From assembly GCA_015039365.1 (NCBI GenBank), contig WION01000250.1, forward strand, positions 1-64,000: a stretch of 64,000 bases of DNA, given 5' to 3'. This DNA is from Amanita rubescens (taxonomy: Eukaryota; Basidiomycota; Agaricomycetes; Agaricales; Amanitaceae). Below the pieces are notes generated by a model that saw only the letters and a list, made by a program, of their open reading frames with translations, was not told where the DNA came from and did no database searches. Below, piece by piece: positions 11,377-23,894 of the stretch (position 1 is the first letter of the stretch; each line of letters starts with the position of its first letter). Made by a program: the position numbers and the translations under genes.

Positions 11377-11767
11377 CGCAATAGGAGACTGCCAAGTTGA
11401 ACGCCATTCATCACGTGAGTCGACTAGGCACCACGCTACACCGAGAGGTCGTACGACTAGCTCGTCAACGTCAGTTATCATCTCCTCAATATGACCATGA
11501 CGTGGAAAAAAAAAGAACGCTCCGCGTACTTACCGCCGACTCGGACATACTACGTCCCGATGCATATGGTCATGGTGCACGGATAGTCGGATACTATAAG
11601 GCGAAACAGAGGAAAAGCAGCGTCGTCCGTGTAATCAACCTGCGCGACCGCCGTGAATCATGATGTTATATTAGGCACGCGTTGTTTTGTTTACTACTCT
11701 GTACATATCGAAGCGAGGTTCCTGCCCGTGACGTAATCAAGTAGAATCGGCAATAGACGGCGACACG

Positions 11768-14686
11768 ATGGTAAACGGCTTCGCGCTACGTAGGGCTGCG
11801 ACCGCCGCGCAGGCGCAGGCAGCCTCGACGAAAAATCCAACACCGGTGCATTCTGAAGATTTGCAACCCAACGAAACATTGAGGAAGCGTAAAGGTGTGG
11901 GCTTACCTCCTGTGGTCGCGACGACATCGGCAGTCAGAAGCAGAGAAATAGGGCCGCAAATGGCGAGGAGAGGTGGTCGGAGAGCATATGGAGGCAGAGA
12001 CGGGCCTAGCCAGCCTTCGGCGAGGGTTGAACGTGGTTCTGCCGGCCACGTAAACAACGGTGCTGTTGCGGGTGAATATCGGCAGGTTCAATGGAAGACG
12101 CAAGAAGACCGGCAAAATAATCACCAGGAACGGAAAAATGGTTTTGTTCCTTTCGAAGGTCGCCGGCCTCGTCCTATACCTCTGCCCATTCCATCTTCGC
12201 AGCAGCGCGATGCTGCAAGTGCCAATTCGAACGAGGAACGCACCAAACCGTTCACTATACCGCTTCCTGCGCTCAAACCAAAAGCGCCTTTGTCGGGATT
12301 ATCTACAACGCTGGTGCCAAGACCTGCTTCTACGATGATCACGTACTCTCAAGCTGAGGAAGCGGAGAGTCGATCTAGGGAACGCAGTCAGTCGCCGAAG
12401 CGGAGAAAGGTTGATCTGACACCTGAATTCGTCAGTCCCATATCGTCCAACATGACGAGGGGAAGCGTCATTACGAACGCATCTCCTTTATGCGGTCGGC
12501 CCCTCCCTCTCCCGCTTTCTCCGTCATCTTTGGTATTCCCGGAACAGAAGACGAGTAATGATCGTCATACCCCTTCTCCTGCTCTCCCTTCACCATCGCA
12601 TCATCCTACGCAACAAGCACCTGCAACTCCCCCGATTAGAGTCAAACTCGAACCTGAAAGTCCTCCGCTTCCCAGCGTACAACGCAAGTCTGCATCAAGC
12701 CTATACCAATTCTATCCTTTCCCCGAAAATTGCAATAGGACGCATCCTGAATGGGAGGCCAATAGGATCAAGTTCAGGAAAGAAAAGGAACGAGAGTTGA
12801 AAGCAAGAGGGCTTGAATTAATTGGGAAATGGATGACGCGGTATGTCTTGCCATTGTTGCTCTCTCTTGTGATCATTAGTATTTATCTGCCTCAAGCAGT
12901 GACGGAATTACGATCCAATGGTGAGCATACTTGACGCTCGTTTTCTAGTTCCCTTACTCATCCTTTGATAGGAAATGCAAGGTCCCCGTGTGGGCTGACA
13001 CACTGGAACCAGTATCGCCGGAAGTGTCCAAGGGCTCTGACCAGAGCAAGACGGATCTCGGGGATACCGACTCAATCGACATCCTACCTACATTATCGGA
13101 AGTGGATGCAGAACCTCAGTCGCCTAATGTGCCCATGCTACCGGCACTATCCTCATCAGTACCGACATCTCCAACAGCAGCTGCTCCAAGTCTCCAAAGA
13201 GCACCACAAATATCCGTTCCATCCGGAACTTTTCCAGCACCTAATGTACCCAAACCACCCTCTCCAGCACCGACATCTCCAACAGCGGCAGTTTCAAGTC
13301 CTCAAAAAGCACCACAAACGTCCGTTCCATCCGTAACCACTCCACACCCTGTGCTATCCTCTCCAGCACCGCCGTCTGTAACAGCAGATGCTCCAAGTTC
13401 TCAAAAAGCACCACCAACGCCCATTCCACCTACCGCGCTCATCTCCCCCTCTCCTAACCAAAAACCGCAGGCATCTCCAAAACGGAAACGGCAGCCCGTC
13501 CCACGCGCCTCGCTTGACCTTGCGACGGCCATCCAACTCTCACAGCGCAACAACGCATCTCCAAAATCGTCGCCTCGACGACGAACCACGTCATCATCCG
13601 GAAGCAGTCCTTCCGCCAAGAGACTTCCTTCGTTGGGACCTTCCTTATCCAAAGTCGTCGTCGTCCCACCTGAACTGCCGCCCAAACCATTTAAATCAAT
13701 CTATCGCCCACCAGGGCGAAGGAGCAGCCGTCCTGAGAAGAAGACCCCGATTGCACGTTTTGGTGTTGTTGGCACGGAAGTGGTTGGGGATGACGCTACT
13801 GTCATCGCCCCCACCAGAGTCAAGTCACCCGAGCCCGTTCTTGGGGAGACTTCTGGGTGGACTGTGATTCAAGTGATCCCAGAGGAAAGTAGCGACCGGA
13901 TTGAAGAAGATGTTGAGGAAGAACAAGAAGACCAGTTGGTTGAGGACGAGGAAGACGAGCTGCTGAGAGATGAGATGGAGGCTGCGGAGGTTGCTAGCAT
14001 CGGTACGGCGCATGACGAGAGCGATGACGAGCGCGATCAGGTGGAGAGTGAAGCTATTCCTTCTGGCCCGGGGCAAGTGCCAAGTCCGGTGGTGCCTAGC
14101 CAAGGAATGAAAGATGCAGATTTGGATGGTCTTTCGCGCGTTTTTTTGACTAGGTAAGCACGTTTATGTGTGATTTTTCACAATGTTTAGGCTAACGCGT
14201 TGTATCATGTACAGGTATATGCAATTGTACGAAACAGATCGCGCGGTGTTGATCTCGGCTTATGCGCCCGATGCCAAGTTTATATACCGCGTATGTGAGA
14301 GCTCGCCAATATCGCCGGATCCCGCACTGTCCTCCCCTGCGTTGCCGCAATCAAAAGGGTATTCCTTTCCACTGCGCACGGCCCGAGGCCACGCTGAGAT
14401 ATCATCATCCCTTCATGACCTCCAGCGCACCCACTTTTCCCAAAAGTTGGATGAGGACGGGAACAAGAAAGTCGACGTGGAGTTTTGGAGCGAACAGTCA
14501 GGCGAGGAGATTTGGCTGTACGTTCGCAGCATTATGACGGTCGAGGATGCGCAAGAGTCGAGTCGGGGCGAGAAGTGGACAGTTGACCACTGTTTCTTGT
14601 TGCGCAGGGGTGCGAAGGACCAAGTATCTGATTGGCCTGTCGTTGCTCATGTTCACCAGTTGGTAATGCATGAACAACCATTGTAA
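11768..14686 (+). CDS. large disordered protein with NTF2-like C-terminus
   Basis: Three exons (11768-12840, 12972-14153, 14215-14686; 2727 nt, 908 aa). About 750 residues are low-complexity Pro/Ser/Thr, with a charged Arg/Lys patch, an internal repeat (about 36 residues), and an acidic run of Glu/Asp at about residues 670-700. The last about 155 residues (YMQLYETDRAVLISAYAP, then H at a turn, WTVDHCFLLR and WPVVAHVHQ) read as an NTF2-like fold of the kind found in mRNA-export receptors of the Mex67/NXF class. The leucine-rich and UBA parts of Mex67 are absent, so this is not Mex67 itself. The second half of the long first frame after 12840 is intronic: the donor GTATGT at 12841 gives KWMTRKCKVPVW. 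Function unknown; a nucleic-acid or export adaptor is a guess. Confidence 0.7.
13160..13440 (+). repeat. in-frame coding minisatellite, about 99-108 bp units
   Basis: Three degenerate units start with ACC/GCC-rich PAPTSPTAA-coding sequence at 13162, 13270 and 13369, i.e. steps of 108 and 99 bp (36 and 33 codons). Each includes a near-identical segment coding Gln-Lys/Arg-Ala-Pro-Gln. The units stay in frame within exon 2, so copy number can change without breaking the protein. Confidence 0.8.
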
Positions 14687-14798
14687 CATTATTTCTTCCA
14701 CCACGGCACGATCGTCTCCATGTTTCAAATATCGTTTCAAGGATTCCGCCAAGAGAGGGCTTGTATGGGTTTCAACCGAACCTCGCGGCTCTCGCCCT

Positions 14799-15711
14799 CT
14801 AGGGCGACGAATTTGACCCTATCCTCCATGTTCCCTCTTCCCTCTTGTCCAATGTCGCCAACCCACAAGCCACCTCCATATTCCTTCTCAACGTGTCGAT
14901 GCCCAAACCCATTGTTGCACTCGTCACAATAGGCGGCATGCAAAACGACGTCGTACTTTTGATAGAATTGCGTATACTATCAATCTGGCGTTCCGCCTCT
15001 GCTGGAGGGATATCATCAACCTTGGTAATAATAGGTTGCAAGCTAAACCGCTCGCGCTGCGATATGATGATTTCGGAGAGATGCTTGAGCATTTCATGGT
15101 CGGAGGTCTTTAACGAATGTTTGCCGTTGAGAAGGATGTATACTCGTTTGAGCCTATTTGTATTTTTTTTTTTAAAAAAAAATCAAAATTTGAGCTATGC
15201 GATGGAACGTACTCTTTCCGAGTCCGCAAGTACTCGTCGAATAGCTCTCCCCATTCTGGTCTTCCCCTGGCACCATAGCCAGGTGAGTCGACGAGCACGA
15301 GTTTTCCAGGTTCTGCACCAACCCGATAAAAATTGAGTAAACGCGTTCGACCCTACGTGCAGAACGTGAGTCACGGCCTGGCAAGGTTGGAGAAACTACA
15401 CGTACGGGTTTTTTGCTCGTCTGCAGTAATGAGTTTCGTCCTAAAACGGCGTTTAGCAAGCTTGATTTGCCTGTATTCGCGCGTCCGGTGACGACGATCT
15501 TAGTATTCCATTCGTAAATCAGTGTACGAAGAGATGCGATATTCATACGTACCTCGGGTAAGCCATGCAGTCTTGGCATATGTGTGGGCGACGCAGCTGA
15601 GCCAATGTACGCCGCCATGTTGGCGTCTTTGAACACGCCAGTATAGGTGGTATACTTCCTCGTGAGCCAGCCGTTTGTAATGATCCTCTGGGGTATACCA
15701 GGTCCTGGCAT
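14799..15711 (-). CDS. EngB/YihA-family GTPase, probably mitochondrial
   Basis: Three exons (15711-15406, 15352-15213, 15153-14799; 801 nt, 266 aa). The G1 loop is GRANTGKSS. The G2-like threonine lies across intron 1 (KKP|GRTRLL). G3 is VDSPGYGARGRPEW and G4 is TKVD, with SATMGLG near G5. These are the EngB hallmarks (bacterial EngB assists late 50S assembly; yeast Mrx8 is the related mitochondrial protein). The N-terminal about 60 residues, Arg-containing and without acidic runs, fit a mitochondrial presequence. The tail runs about 15 residues past the usual end. A poly-T/poly-A run (about 15164-15182) lies inside intron 2. Confidence 0.9.
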
Positions 15712-15789
15712 TAGAAGTTGTGATGACGAGAGCGTGACGTGATGAAAAGACCTTGAACTACATATGCATAAAGATTTGAAAATCTACAT

Positions 15790-18605
15790 TCACGAGTCCT
15801 TTGATATTCGTTCAATCTCTTCACCACCATCATCATGATCCCAAAACTCGTTCCAACTAGCATCTGTAGTCGGCCCTGACGTCTTTTCTGCAACCTCGCC
15901 TTCTCCTGGCCCCTCGTTATACACTGACCCTTCCAAAACTCCCAACTCACCTGGCTCTTCCTCTCCCCATTTCTCACTCCCACTCTTGTTCTCCTCCCTC
16001 GCTTGCCAGATATCAATCTGGTCCTTTTTCACGCCGAGGCTCTTTAAGAATCTCCCCCTCACATTCTTCACCTCCCACTCCCGATGTTTCACCTCGGCTC
16101 TTTCTTTCCACCATACCTGCTCCGCCACGTGCCGTATTACGAGGCGAATTAGTATGTATCCATGCGAAACTATCAAAGCAACTAGGAGCGTCCACATAAG
16201 AAGTCGTTCCGTTCCATGGACTAAGCTCGCGCCTGCAAACACGTATGCACGTTAGGCTTGACTTCCAAGAGACAAAGATCATCACATCCATACCTTCTCC
16301 ATCCAGAAATTCTGTTGCTTCTGAGCTAGCCTGCGCTAGCTTTCCGCGCAAGTTTGCCAATGTGGCAGATGACGTCAATAGTCTCTGCGACTCCGGCGAG
16401 AACAAATATACCAGCGCAGCATTGATAAACGCGGCAAGCCATGTCAAGAATGTCAACGTGTCAAGCCAAGGACCGATCGAATCCGTTCTTGTTGGAATGG
16501 GTCTACGGAAGTGTACAACCATTTTGAACGCGTCTGAACGGATTTCAAAGAAATTGTTCACAAGTGCCATGACTGGAAGTTATATTCATTAGCTTCTTTC
16601 AGTATGGAACGAATTCACAAATACCAACCAGGAGTAAGAGGCCATATCGCCGACCAGACAACGATATACCCGAATTGAGTCACCATCTCACTATAATCCC
16701 CAAACAAATCATACTCGGGCAAGGCTGCCTCCGCTCGGACCTTGTCCAGAAATTCGCGTTCTTCCATCCCTCCCCTCTCTTGTTCGTCTTCGAATACGAC
16801 ACGTTTTCGAACGCTCGGGCTTCCGCTTATCGAGCCACCACTGATACTGCTCGCACTGATAACACTACCCCCGCTCGGGCTAGCCGTAGGCGCCAAGCCA
16901 GCACTCTTCGGGACACCAGATGAACCAGAACCGGATGTCTTCTTCACCTTTCCTCCATTCTTCCAAAAGTTGTTAAAGGCTCGCATCACGAACGGCATGC
17001 CAACCTCCATAAAGGTATCCACAACTTGGTTCGTAACCGCATAGGCGAACATCTGATCTTTCAGCCTCTTTGGATTAAGTTTCTGCCTTGCACGTTGGAC
17101 ATCCATGTCCCACATACTTGATGACCCTCCAACAGGTTTCTCGGAGGCAGTGGACGCCATGGCACCCATAGCGCCAGCGACGTTGGTTATGGTGGCAGTG
17201 GTCATTTTCCATGACTTGCGCGTCAATAGTTGCTTTCCCCACTGCCACCGGTCACTCTTCACCTCCGTGAAGAGCCATGATTGAACCTGTTGCATCAAGC
17301 CCTCGCCAAATGGAACATAGACAAATGCACTGAGGCCCAAGCCAAGATAGGCTATAATAGCGCTCAGGGCAAATGTTTTGACAGTGAGTGAGGCGGAATG
17401 AGAAGACTTGTGAGCGTGATTCTCCCACATCGTAAATTGCTTTGCTATGGCGTGGTAAATGGACAAGATGCGCGGAACTAGAGCTGCGAAGAGAATTGTG
17501 GGGGCGAATGACTGCAAACAGCTGATCAGTCGATACCAATAATGAAAAAAAAAGCAGGGAACACTGACAACGATTTGTTTTCCAGGACCCTCGTACAACT
17601 GCGTGACGAACACTTCCAAGACGAATATTCCAGTCAAAATGACTGCCAAAAGTGTGGCAAAGAGCGTAATCAGTGGTACGCTCGCGAAAACGCGGAGGTC
17701 CTTGTTCCACCATTTCATTCCAGGCCTATATTCAACCCGTCGCTTTTCGACGCGGGCTGAGCCCCGGGTTCCAATGCGGAGAGATAGAAGGCGTTCATGT
17801 ATGCGCCACCATTCCACAAAGACCATGGACCATATGCAAATCAAGATGGAGTAAGTGGGTGAGTATGGTTCAAAGAAGAAATAAGCTATTAGGCCAAGAG
17901 CTGCGGGGAATATGAGGAAATATGTATATGCGGACAAGAAATCGTAATAGTATGCTACAGAGTCGCCGAACTGGGAAGCCAAGTCGTCAGAACGCGTCTA
18001 AAAGGGAAAAACGTGGACTCGTACTTCTTCACGAACATCTCGAATGGATACGGATGCAAGCTGCTTTGGCTTCCACGACCGTATCCATTGTTCGTTGAAT
18101 TCTCGGTCGTGGAGAGGAAATATGGATTCGATGCAATCCCATTCTGGAGAGTCGGGTGTGATCCCTAAGCCCCCGTCGATGGGCATTGAGGTGATGTATG
18201 AGTGGACGAGACGGATGCGATCAGCGGGGGACAAAGGGCCTATAGTTGCATCCTCTGAGAGTGGTGTTACAGGTAGGCCAGATAGAAAATCTGAGTGACT
18301 GCGAAAAGCGCGTTAGAACAGTGCCGCGCCAACCGAAGAACGAACACAACTCACCGTTCCTTCCTTACCAGCGTGTCGAGAACCTCTCTCGGACAGGATA
18401 TAAACACCAACAAATGACCTAGAGACTCCCCGCGTCTCCCTACGGCATGTAAGTGATTGTAAGTGAGAGTGTTCAAGAGTTGATCGTATTGTCGTTGAGC
18501 GCGTTGCGCCTCTTTGCGTGTCTGCGCGGACGATACTGTCGTCTTTTTGGCTGCAGTGAATGCTATGACGAGGTCGACTGAGCGCGCCATGTCGGCGGTC
18601 TTCAT
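15790..18605 (-). CDS. IST2: Ist2-like anoctamin (TMEM16 family)
   Basis: Multi-exon gene. Exon 1 is 18605-18355 (an alternative ATG lies five codons in); exon 2 is 18298-18025. The next exon begins near 17970 with FGDSVAYYYDFLSAYTYFL; a 54-nt intron is preferred because the first acceptor would leave only 27 nt. Later exons follow to the stop at 15790. The cytosolic N-terminus (VGRRGE, then GHLLVFISCP) is typical of fungal Ist2. About eight to ten membrane segments follow, then MALVNNFFEIRSDAFKMVVHFRRP (family signature) and a charged, Glu-rich C-terminal tail. In yeast, Ist2 tethers cortical ER to plasma membrane through a basic tail; here the tail is more acidic, so tethering by the same means is not assured. 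An inserted Gly/Ser-rich loop (about 16780-16930) lies between helices. Confidence 0.9.
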
Positions 18606-20486
18606 TGTCGTCGTCGTCGTCGCTGCCGTTGGTTGGTCCAAGATGCGACGGAGTTGGAAACAATGAGCGCTGTCGGCGTAGTGCTGAATTCGGCATTTCG
18701 GCACTTTCCCACACAGAGATAGTACCAACGATCCCACATGTGCTTCAGCATCCGACCGCTCACAACGGATGCTGAAAGGGAAGATACTCTGGTTGTCTGT
18801 GGATCAACTCATTCCTGCTTTCGCCATGACCGCGCACGAGCCTTGATCTGGCCAATTTGGCACTGAGGCTCCTTATGTCATGGTTTCTCGCTTCGCCCAC
18901 TCGACGACCTCCTAATTCTACCGCCCTTTCCTATGGCGAAAATCAGGTGTCGCATGTACCATCACTTCATGACCATGGTTCTCTGGCGGAGCGCTGCAAC
19001 GGACAAAATGTATCCGAAGTGAACTGCCAAACGACATTCTGGGGACCAGCATCCCGTCATCCCCTGCTGACGTACCCCCGACAAAGAGGAAAAAGGTGCG
19101 ACTGATCATTCTTGCCTTCGTACCCGCTGACGTTCGATTAGGCGACTGTAATGATTATCTCCGCATCCATTACCCGCACTTCTCCCGTCTCATTCTATCC
19201 ACACGCCCCTACTTTTTGCGCGGTTTCTGTTTCGCGCCCTCTATCGAACGAGTTTCTTCTGGCGCACATGTGCCACTGATAGACAATTTCATGGCTATGA
19301 AAATCCGGGCTCTCGTCTCCGTGGAATACAAGCGTGACTTCCACCAGGATATCAAAAAGGGTTTCGTGCGGTCAGGGCGACACTAAGCTAACTCTATCCA
19401 TATCACCTGGATTAGGACATTTGGAGAAATCAGTACTTGCGCTCTCGGCACGCGTCGGGAAATCATTACTTTGGAAAAGAACTAGTGTGTTTATCCTGCG
19501 TTCCTAGGGTTTTGTTGAGACTCACTTCATATTCAGTTTAACAAGCCTTGGGAGCTCATTGACGATGAGACACGCGTGAAGGATGTGTTTACGCTGAAAA
19601 TCCCCACTGACGCACCGCGGGAGCAAGCACATTTGTTCGACTATCAACTTACCATGTTAAATTCAATTCGCGTTGATGACGAAGAAATGGAGATGGAATC
19701 AGCTTAGGTTTGTCTTCTGTAATTATCTTTTACGCCACTGAATGTCCTTCTCAGCCAACCATGGATGCTTTGGAATGGGTCCGCCACTCCAACCCTCCCA
19801 ACTTAATGTGTTTATGATAATTTGCGCGTAGGCACCGTTGCTTTGATACGAGTGTCTCTGAAAGTATACATTGTTTCAAATCCCGGGAGTAGGCCACGCA
19901 AGGTTTGAGCCCTGATGATCTGTCATTCTTTTGCCATCTGATTTCTTCCTCTAGCTCTATCAGATTTACGCTGACAGAATAAAGATTGTCATGCCGTCTG
20001 CTGAACCCGTCGACATGCGAACTAAACGAGTACTTTATGACGTGACGTCAAAGAAGAAAGCGGATGGTGAAGATAGCGATGATGAAATGCTTCGACGAAG
20101 TTGCTGCCGCACAATCAGATTTCTTCTAGAGCGTCTTCGGTATAGTTTTCTGCTTATACTTTGGGGAGCATGCGCAGGTTAACTCTCCGTCATACCTTCA
20201 GTCCTCGTCCACCGCTGCTTCAACAGGCGATACATCCGGAAAACCTCCGACAAAGAAAGGAAAATCATCTGTATGTTATCAGTTGATTTAAATGACACTT
20301 TACTAAGCTGGGAGGTACTACAGTCTGGTGGTTCTGAGGGAAGAAAAAGGTGAAAGAGGATCGACGATTGAAATATTCCTTGCTTAAGCAGAGTCATCTG
20401 CATTTTTCCCATGTGCTGCACGTATAAAAAAACTAACCCGAATGTCGGATGACTTCATTACATAAGTTCGGCTAAGATCAAAGGGG
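18606..20486. other. gene-poor; unassigned open stretches
   Basis: Several short plus-strand open stretches (about 18940-19380, 19400-19480, 19535-19707, 19991-20180) are flanked by plausible splice signals (GTGCGA at 19096, acceptor at 19141; acceptor near 19537). They could be exons of a decayed or orphan gene; the stretch at 19535 ends in an acidic EEMEMES-like tail. None matches a family I know and no single model keeps one frame throughout. I report the region without a gene call. Confidence 0.3.
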
Positions 20487-20637
20487 TCCACCCCGCATAC
20501 GACCAACTTTGGATGACAACTCAGCGACCGCCGACAAGTGGCTTGAAAAAGGATGTCAAGCCATCTCAAAGCTATATCATTCCAGAATTCCACATGGACC
20601 ATCCCTGCGAAACACAGCCTTCAGTTAACAATATAAA
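20487..20637. repeat. 151-bp tandem direct repeat, unit 1
   Basis: Begins TCCACCCCGCATACGACC and ends CAATATAAA. Unit 2 follows after 15 bp (166-bp period) with about eight substitutions by eye. Both end in an AT-rich TATA-like box. Confidence 0.9.
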
Positions 20638-20652
20638 GGATGGTTGATATCT

Positions 20653-20803
20653 TCCACCCCGCATATGACCAACTTTGGGTGACAGCTCAGCGACCGCCGA
20701 CAAGTGGCTTGAAAAAGGATGTCAAGCCATCTCAAAGCTGTATCATTCCAGAATTCCAAGTAGACCATCCCTGCGAAACACAGCCTTCAGTTAGCAATAT
20801 AAA
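20653..20803. repeat. 151-bp tandem direct repeat, unit 2
   Basis: Near-identical to 20487-20637. Its terminal ATATAAA lies about 150 bp upstream of a small Ala/Gly-rich open frame (20954-21121). The pair may be a duplicated promoter segment. Confidence 0.9.
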
Positions 20804-20953
20804 TTCGCGCACATTGTGAAGCGTCAACCAAACGTTCTCTCCCCACAGCACCCACTGGCAGCTCTTATTTCTATTCAACCGCATCACTAGCGAAGAATGA
20901 TATTTGGAGGTCTAGAATTCGTAGCACTCCACTGACTAAGTACACATCTCGCT

Positions 20954-21121
20954 GTGGGTGCTCTGCATGGAGCAGCTCAAGGCGCTGGCCATGCCTTAGC
21001 ATCAAATACAGCTGCCCAAGCTGGCCATATCCTCCTGAACAAGGCGGCCGTAGGAGCAGCCAGTAATGTCGGAACTGCAGCCTCGTCGAATTTCTGGACT
21101 TGGGTCGGCGGATTTTTGTAG
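20954..21121 (+). other. possible small Ala/Gly-rich peptide (last exon)
   Basis: A 55-codon stretch without stop, rich in Ala, Gly and Asn, ending WTWVGGFL then TAG. It has no ATG of its own. An upstream ATG at 20898 (MIFGGLEF) is close, but I could not find a join that keeps phase. It follows the tandem TATA-bearing repeat. Unrecognised and possibly spurious. Confidence 0.3.
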
Positions 21122-23894
21122 GTGCGTAAAACCTAAGAAAGAACAACAAGAAGACGGCTAATGTTAGAATGGCCAGGTTGCTGCAGACACCCTATTATTA
21201 AAAGCCCAACTGCTACCCATGATGCTCTCATGCCTCGCCTCGCCATCTTCTGTTATTTCTTTGGATCTATTCGATTACGCACAAGTATGTACTACTTTTA
21301 TTATTCTTTCTACAATCTTGTGCTTTCACATATTTTCTACTGCTCTCGTCGAGCCTTTCTTTCGCAAGTTGGCTGTTTTTGGCTTTTACACTCAACGTGT
21401 AAACGTTTTTTTTTCCAAATTATTTCGTCTTCCGGCAACGAACACATTCTTAGCCACATCGTGATTTATCCCCGATATTTTAATGATGAAATATATGTTG
21501 GTTTAGAAGAAAGGAAGAATAAAATGAGAACATACGGGGGCCGGAACCCCTCTGCGAGCGCCCTCATTGTCGCCCCTTGTCGTTATCCCCTGTCTTGTTG
21601 CTTCCCTGCTGGTGTCGTGTTCCTCGCCATTGTTTGGTGCCTTTCACCATCGCCAGGCTTGATGTGTCCGCCTGGCTGTCCCCCAGGGTTGTTGTCGTTC
21701 TGTTGCTGTGTCGACAGGGGTACTCTCAGGCTGCTATAGTAGATGGGCTTTGACAAGAACGAAACAAGAGACCTGGGCGCCGCCGAATCGTTGTCAACGG
21801 CCGCCATTTTATCTCTACACAGGTGTAGTAAGAGAGACAGATTTAAACCAAGGTATTTTTTCCCAAGACTCAAGTTGGTGGGAATCGAGTTCGACTTGCC
21901 GTGGCGTGACTGGGCGTTCCCCTATGTGATCAACGGTGAAGAAATCTGTGCCGACGTCCAACGAATCCGTTACTATGAAGATTTCAATGTAAGGTTACTC
22001 AGCTGTCACCCTACCTAATCGGCGCCAAGGACTTGCAGGGCGTGTTGGGGATTGATGCAGGTACAGCTGCATTAATTATGGAGTATGCTGGCTAGTTGGC
22101 TGACAAGCAAAGACCACTATCAAGACTTTACACATCATGGTCATTTCGCATACCACGTTACAAACATTCTTTGTTGCATCAAAAATCAAAACCATACGCT
22201 GAACAGCTGTTGTACAAAACAAGCTAGATCATAGACCGAAAAAACTTACACACAGGCGCCGTACCTAGTTCTGACTACGCGTTCACTGAGTGGGAATGTT
22301 TCCCCAGGGAGCGACTCCATAAAGGCCTTTTAACTGTCCCATTGAACGCCCAACGAATCGCCAAATGGAGAGACAGATCCAAGTCATTTACATATGTAAA
22401 TGTCACGTTTCGTCGGCGATGACTGCTTTCCTTGATGATAATATCGTAAACGGGAACATACCCGATGAAAGGATTGTTCCAGACCACGGCGAAAAGACCC
22501 AGAAGCCACCTATTAGACAGAGTTCCCATTGTCAGACTGTAAGAAAGGCTAGGTCAGACCTAATTGACCATTACCGACGCCGTTAAATCATTTCATGAGT
22601 CTAGTAAAGTTGAAAGGTACCGAGAGCCTCCGAGCCTTTCTGACATTCTTCGTGGAATAGTCGAAAGCACCGGGCTCGATCCTTCCTTTGCCGCCGTGCA
22701 CGACATGAAAGCCCATGTTTCATGGTATGTGTCTGTACATGTTGCGTAATAAACTAATTTGAGAATCAATGAACGTTTCGTTATTCATGATTAGACTGCT
22801 GATGATCGATCAAATCGCACTATATCACTGAGTGCCAAATAGAAGATTGACCCTTCAACCAGGCGTTCACATAGTTCGACGTTTGTCCGTGCGGAACGGG
22901 TAGGCCTGTCAAACAAAAACACCTTCGTATCACATAATACGTAAAGGCCACATACTTCTTTTCCAAGTCTTAAATGTGTGATTCATTGCGTATTAGTTGT
23001 GCGCGTGCGTCATGCGTCGTGCGTCGTGCGATGCTGTTCTCGAGAGTGTAGCCTGGTTACGTCCACAATTCACAAGGCTCCTGAGAAACAAGAGAAATTA
23101 GTTTCTATCGTTCTGTACAACTTTACGTGAAAATTTAGCTCACATTCTAAAATAACTCTGGCAGACCATCCCCCATCGCGTACAGTTCAAAGTGCTGGAT
23201 TTTCAAACCACGCAAACTCGCTAATGCGGACGTGGCGTTCCGATCCTAACTATTATTATTTGATTAGGAGCATTGCCAGAGACCAACGCACACCAATCAC
23301 CAAAAAACAAACATGATAAGCAATTCAAATCCGAGCTTCTTCCCATCGCCAACAGTACAAAGTCTGCTATACGCATCCACATGACTTGATGTCATAACAC
23401 GATGATCCCAGATAGATGTATTGGGCCTTATTGTCGATCAACGGAGGCAAGGCAGAAATCGCAAAACGATGAACACTGTTCAGGAGTGATGAACTTGGTA
23501 CAACGTCTCCGCCGATTAGAACAAATGCTTTGTCAGAAGAATGACGGTGACAGAGAAGCGCTCCTCGGCATCCCCATTTAGCAAAAAGTCCTTGATATCT
23601 TGCATGGAGAAATCATGACACGCCCGGTATATCATGTCCTTGCAACGTGATGAAGAATGCGAAGGTGAAAATCGAAGCGAGACACTTTCTTTACTCACCT
23701 AAAAAAAGACTCGATCATGCCCAGTTACCAACTCGGATGGGCACCGGGAATCGTACGTTCCGAATACGATAATAAACCGGAAGCTAGCTAAGGCAAACGT
23801 GGGTGAGGATCCATGAAAATGGGATGCATCATGCATCATGCGAGACAAGCCGAGGTTTCATACAAGACCAGTGTAAGAGTGATGACTCCCATTA
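21122..23894. other. gene-poor stretch, nothing supported
   Basis: About 2.8 kb. Long frames (for example 21161-21739) are hydrophobic or T-rich and look like chance. One stretch (about 21849-21985, ending in EICADVQRIRYYED) has protein-like composition and may be a relic. Short CGTGCGTCATGCGTC-type repeats lie at 22998-23032. No RNA gene or mobile element recognised. Confidence 0.35.

Noticed and set aside
12841..12934. Membrane segment at the end of exon 1 of the NTF2-like gene
   Set aside because: It follows a GTATGT donor; splicing gives an in-frame hydrophilic join.
15172..15405. Reading through EngB intron 1 as coding
   Set aside because: It loses the KPGRT G2 segment; the 53-nt GT-AG intron restores it.
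20380..20810. LTR pair of a retrotransposon
   Set aside because: The repeats are adjacent, without TG..CA ends, primer site or polymerase remains between or beside them.
21161..21739. 192-residue plus-strand frame, hydrophobic
   Set aside because: Cys/Phe/Tyr-rich with T-run derived Phe stretches, no motif, no conserved splice joins; composition of noncoding DNA.
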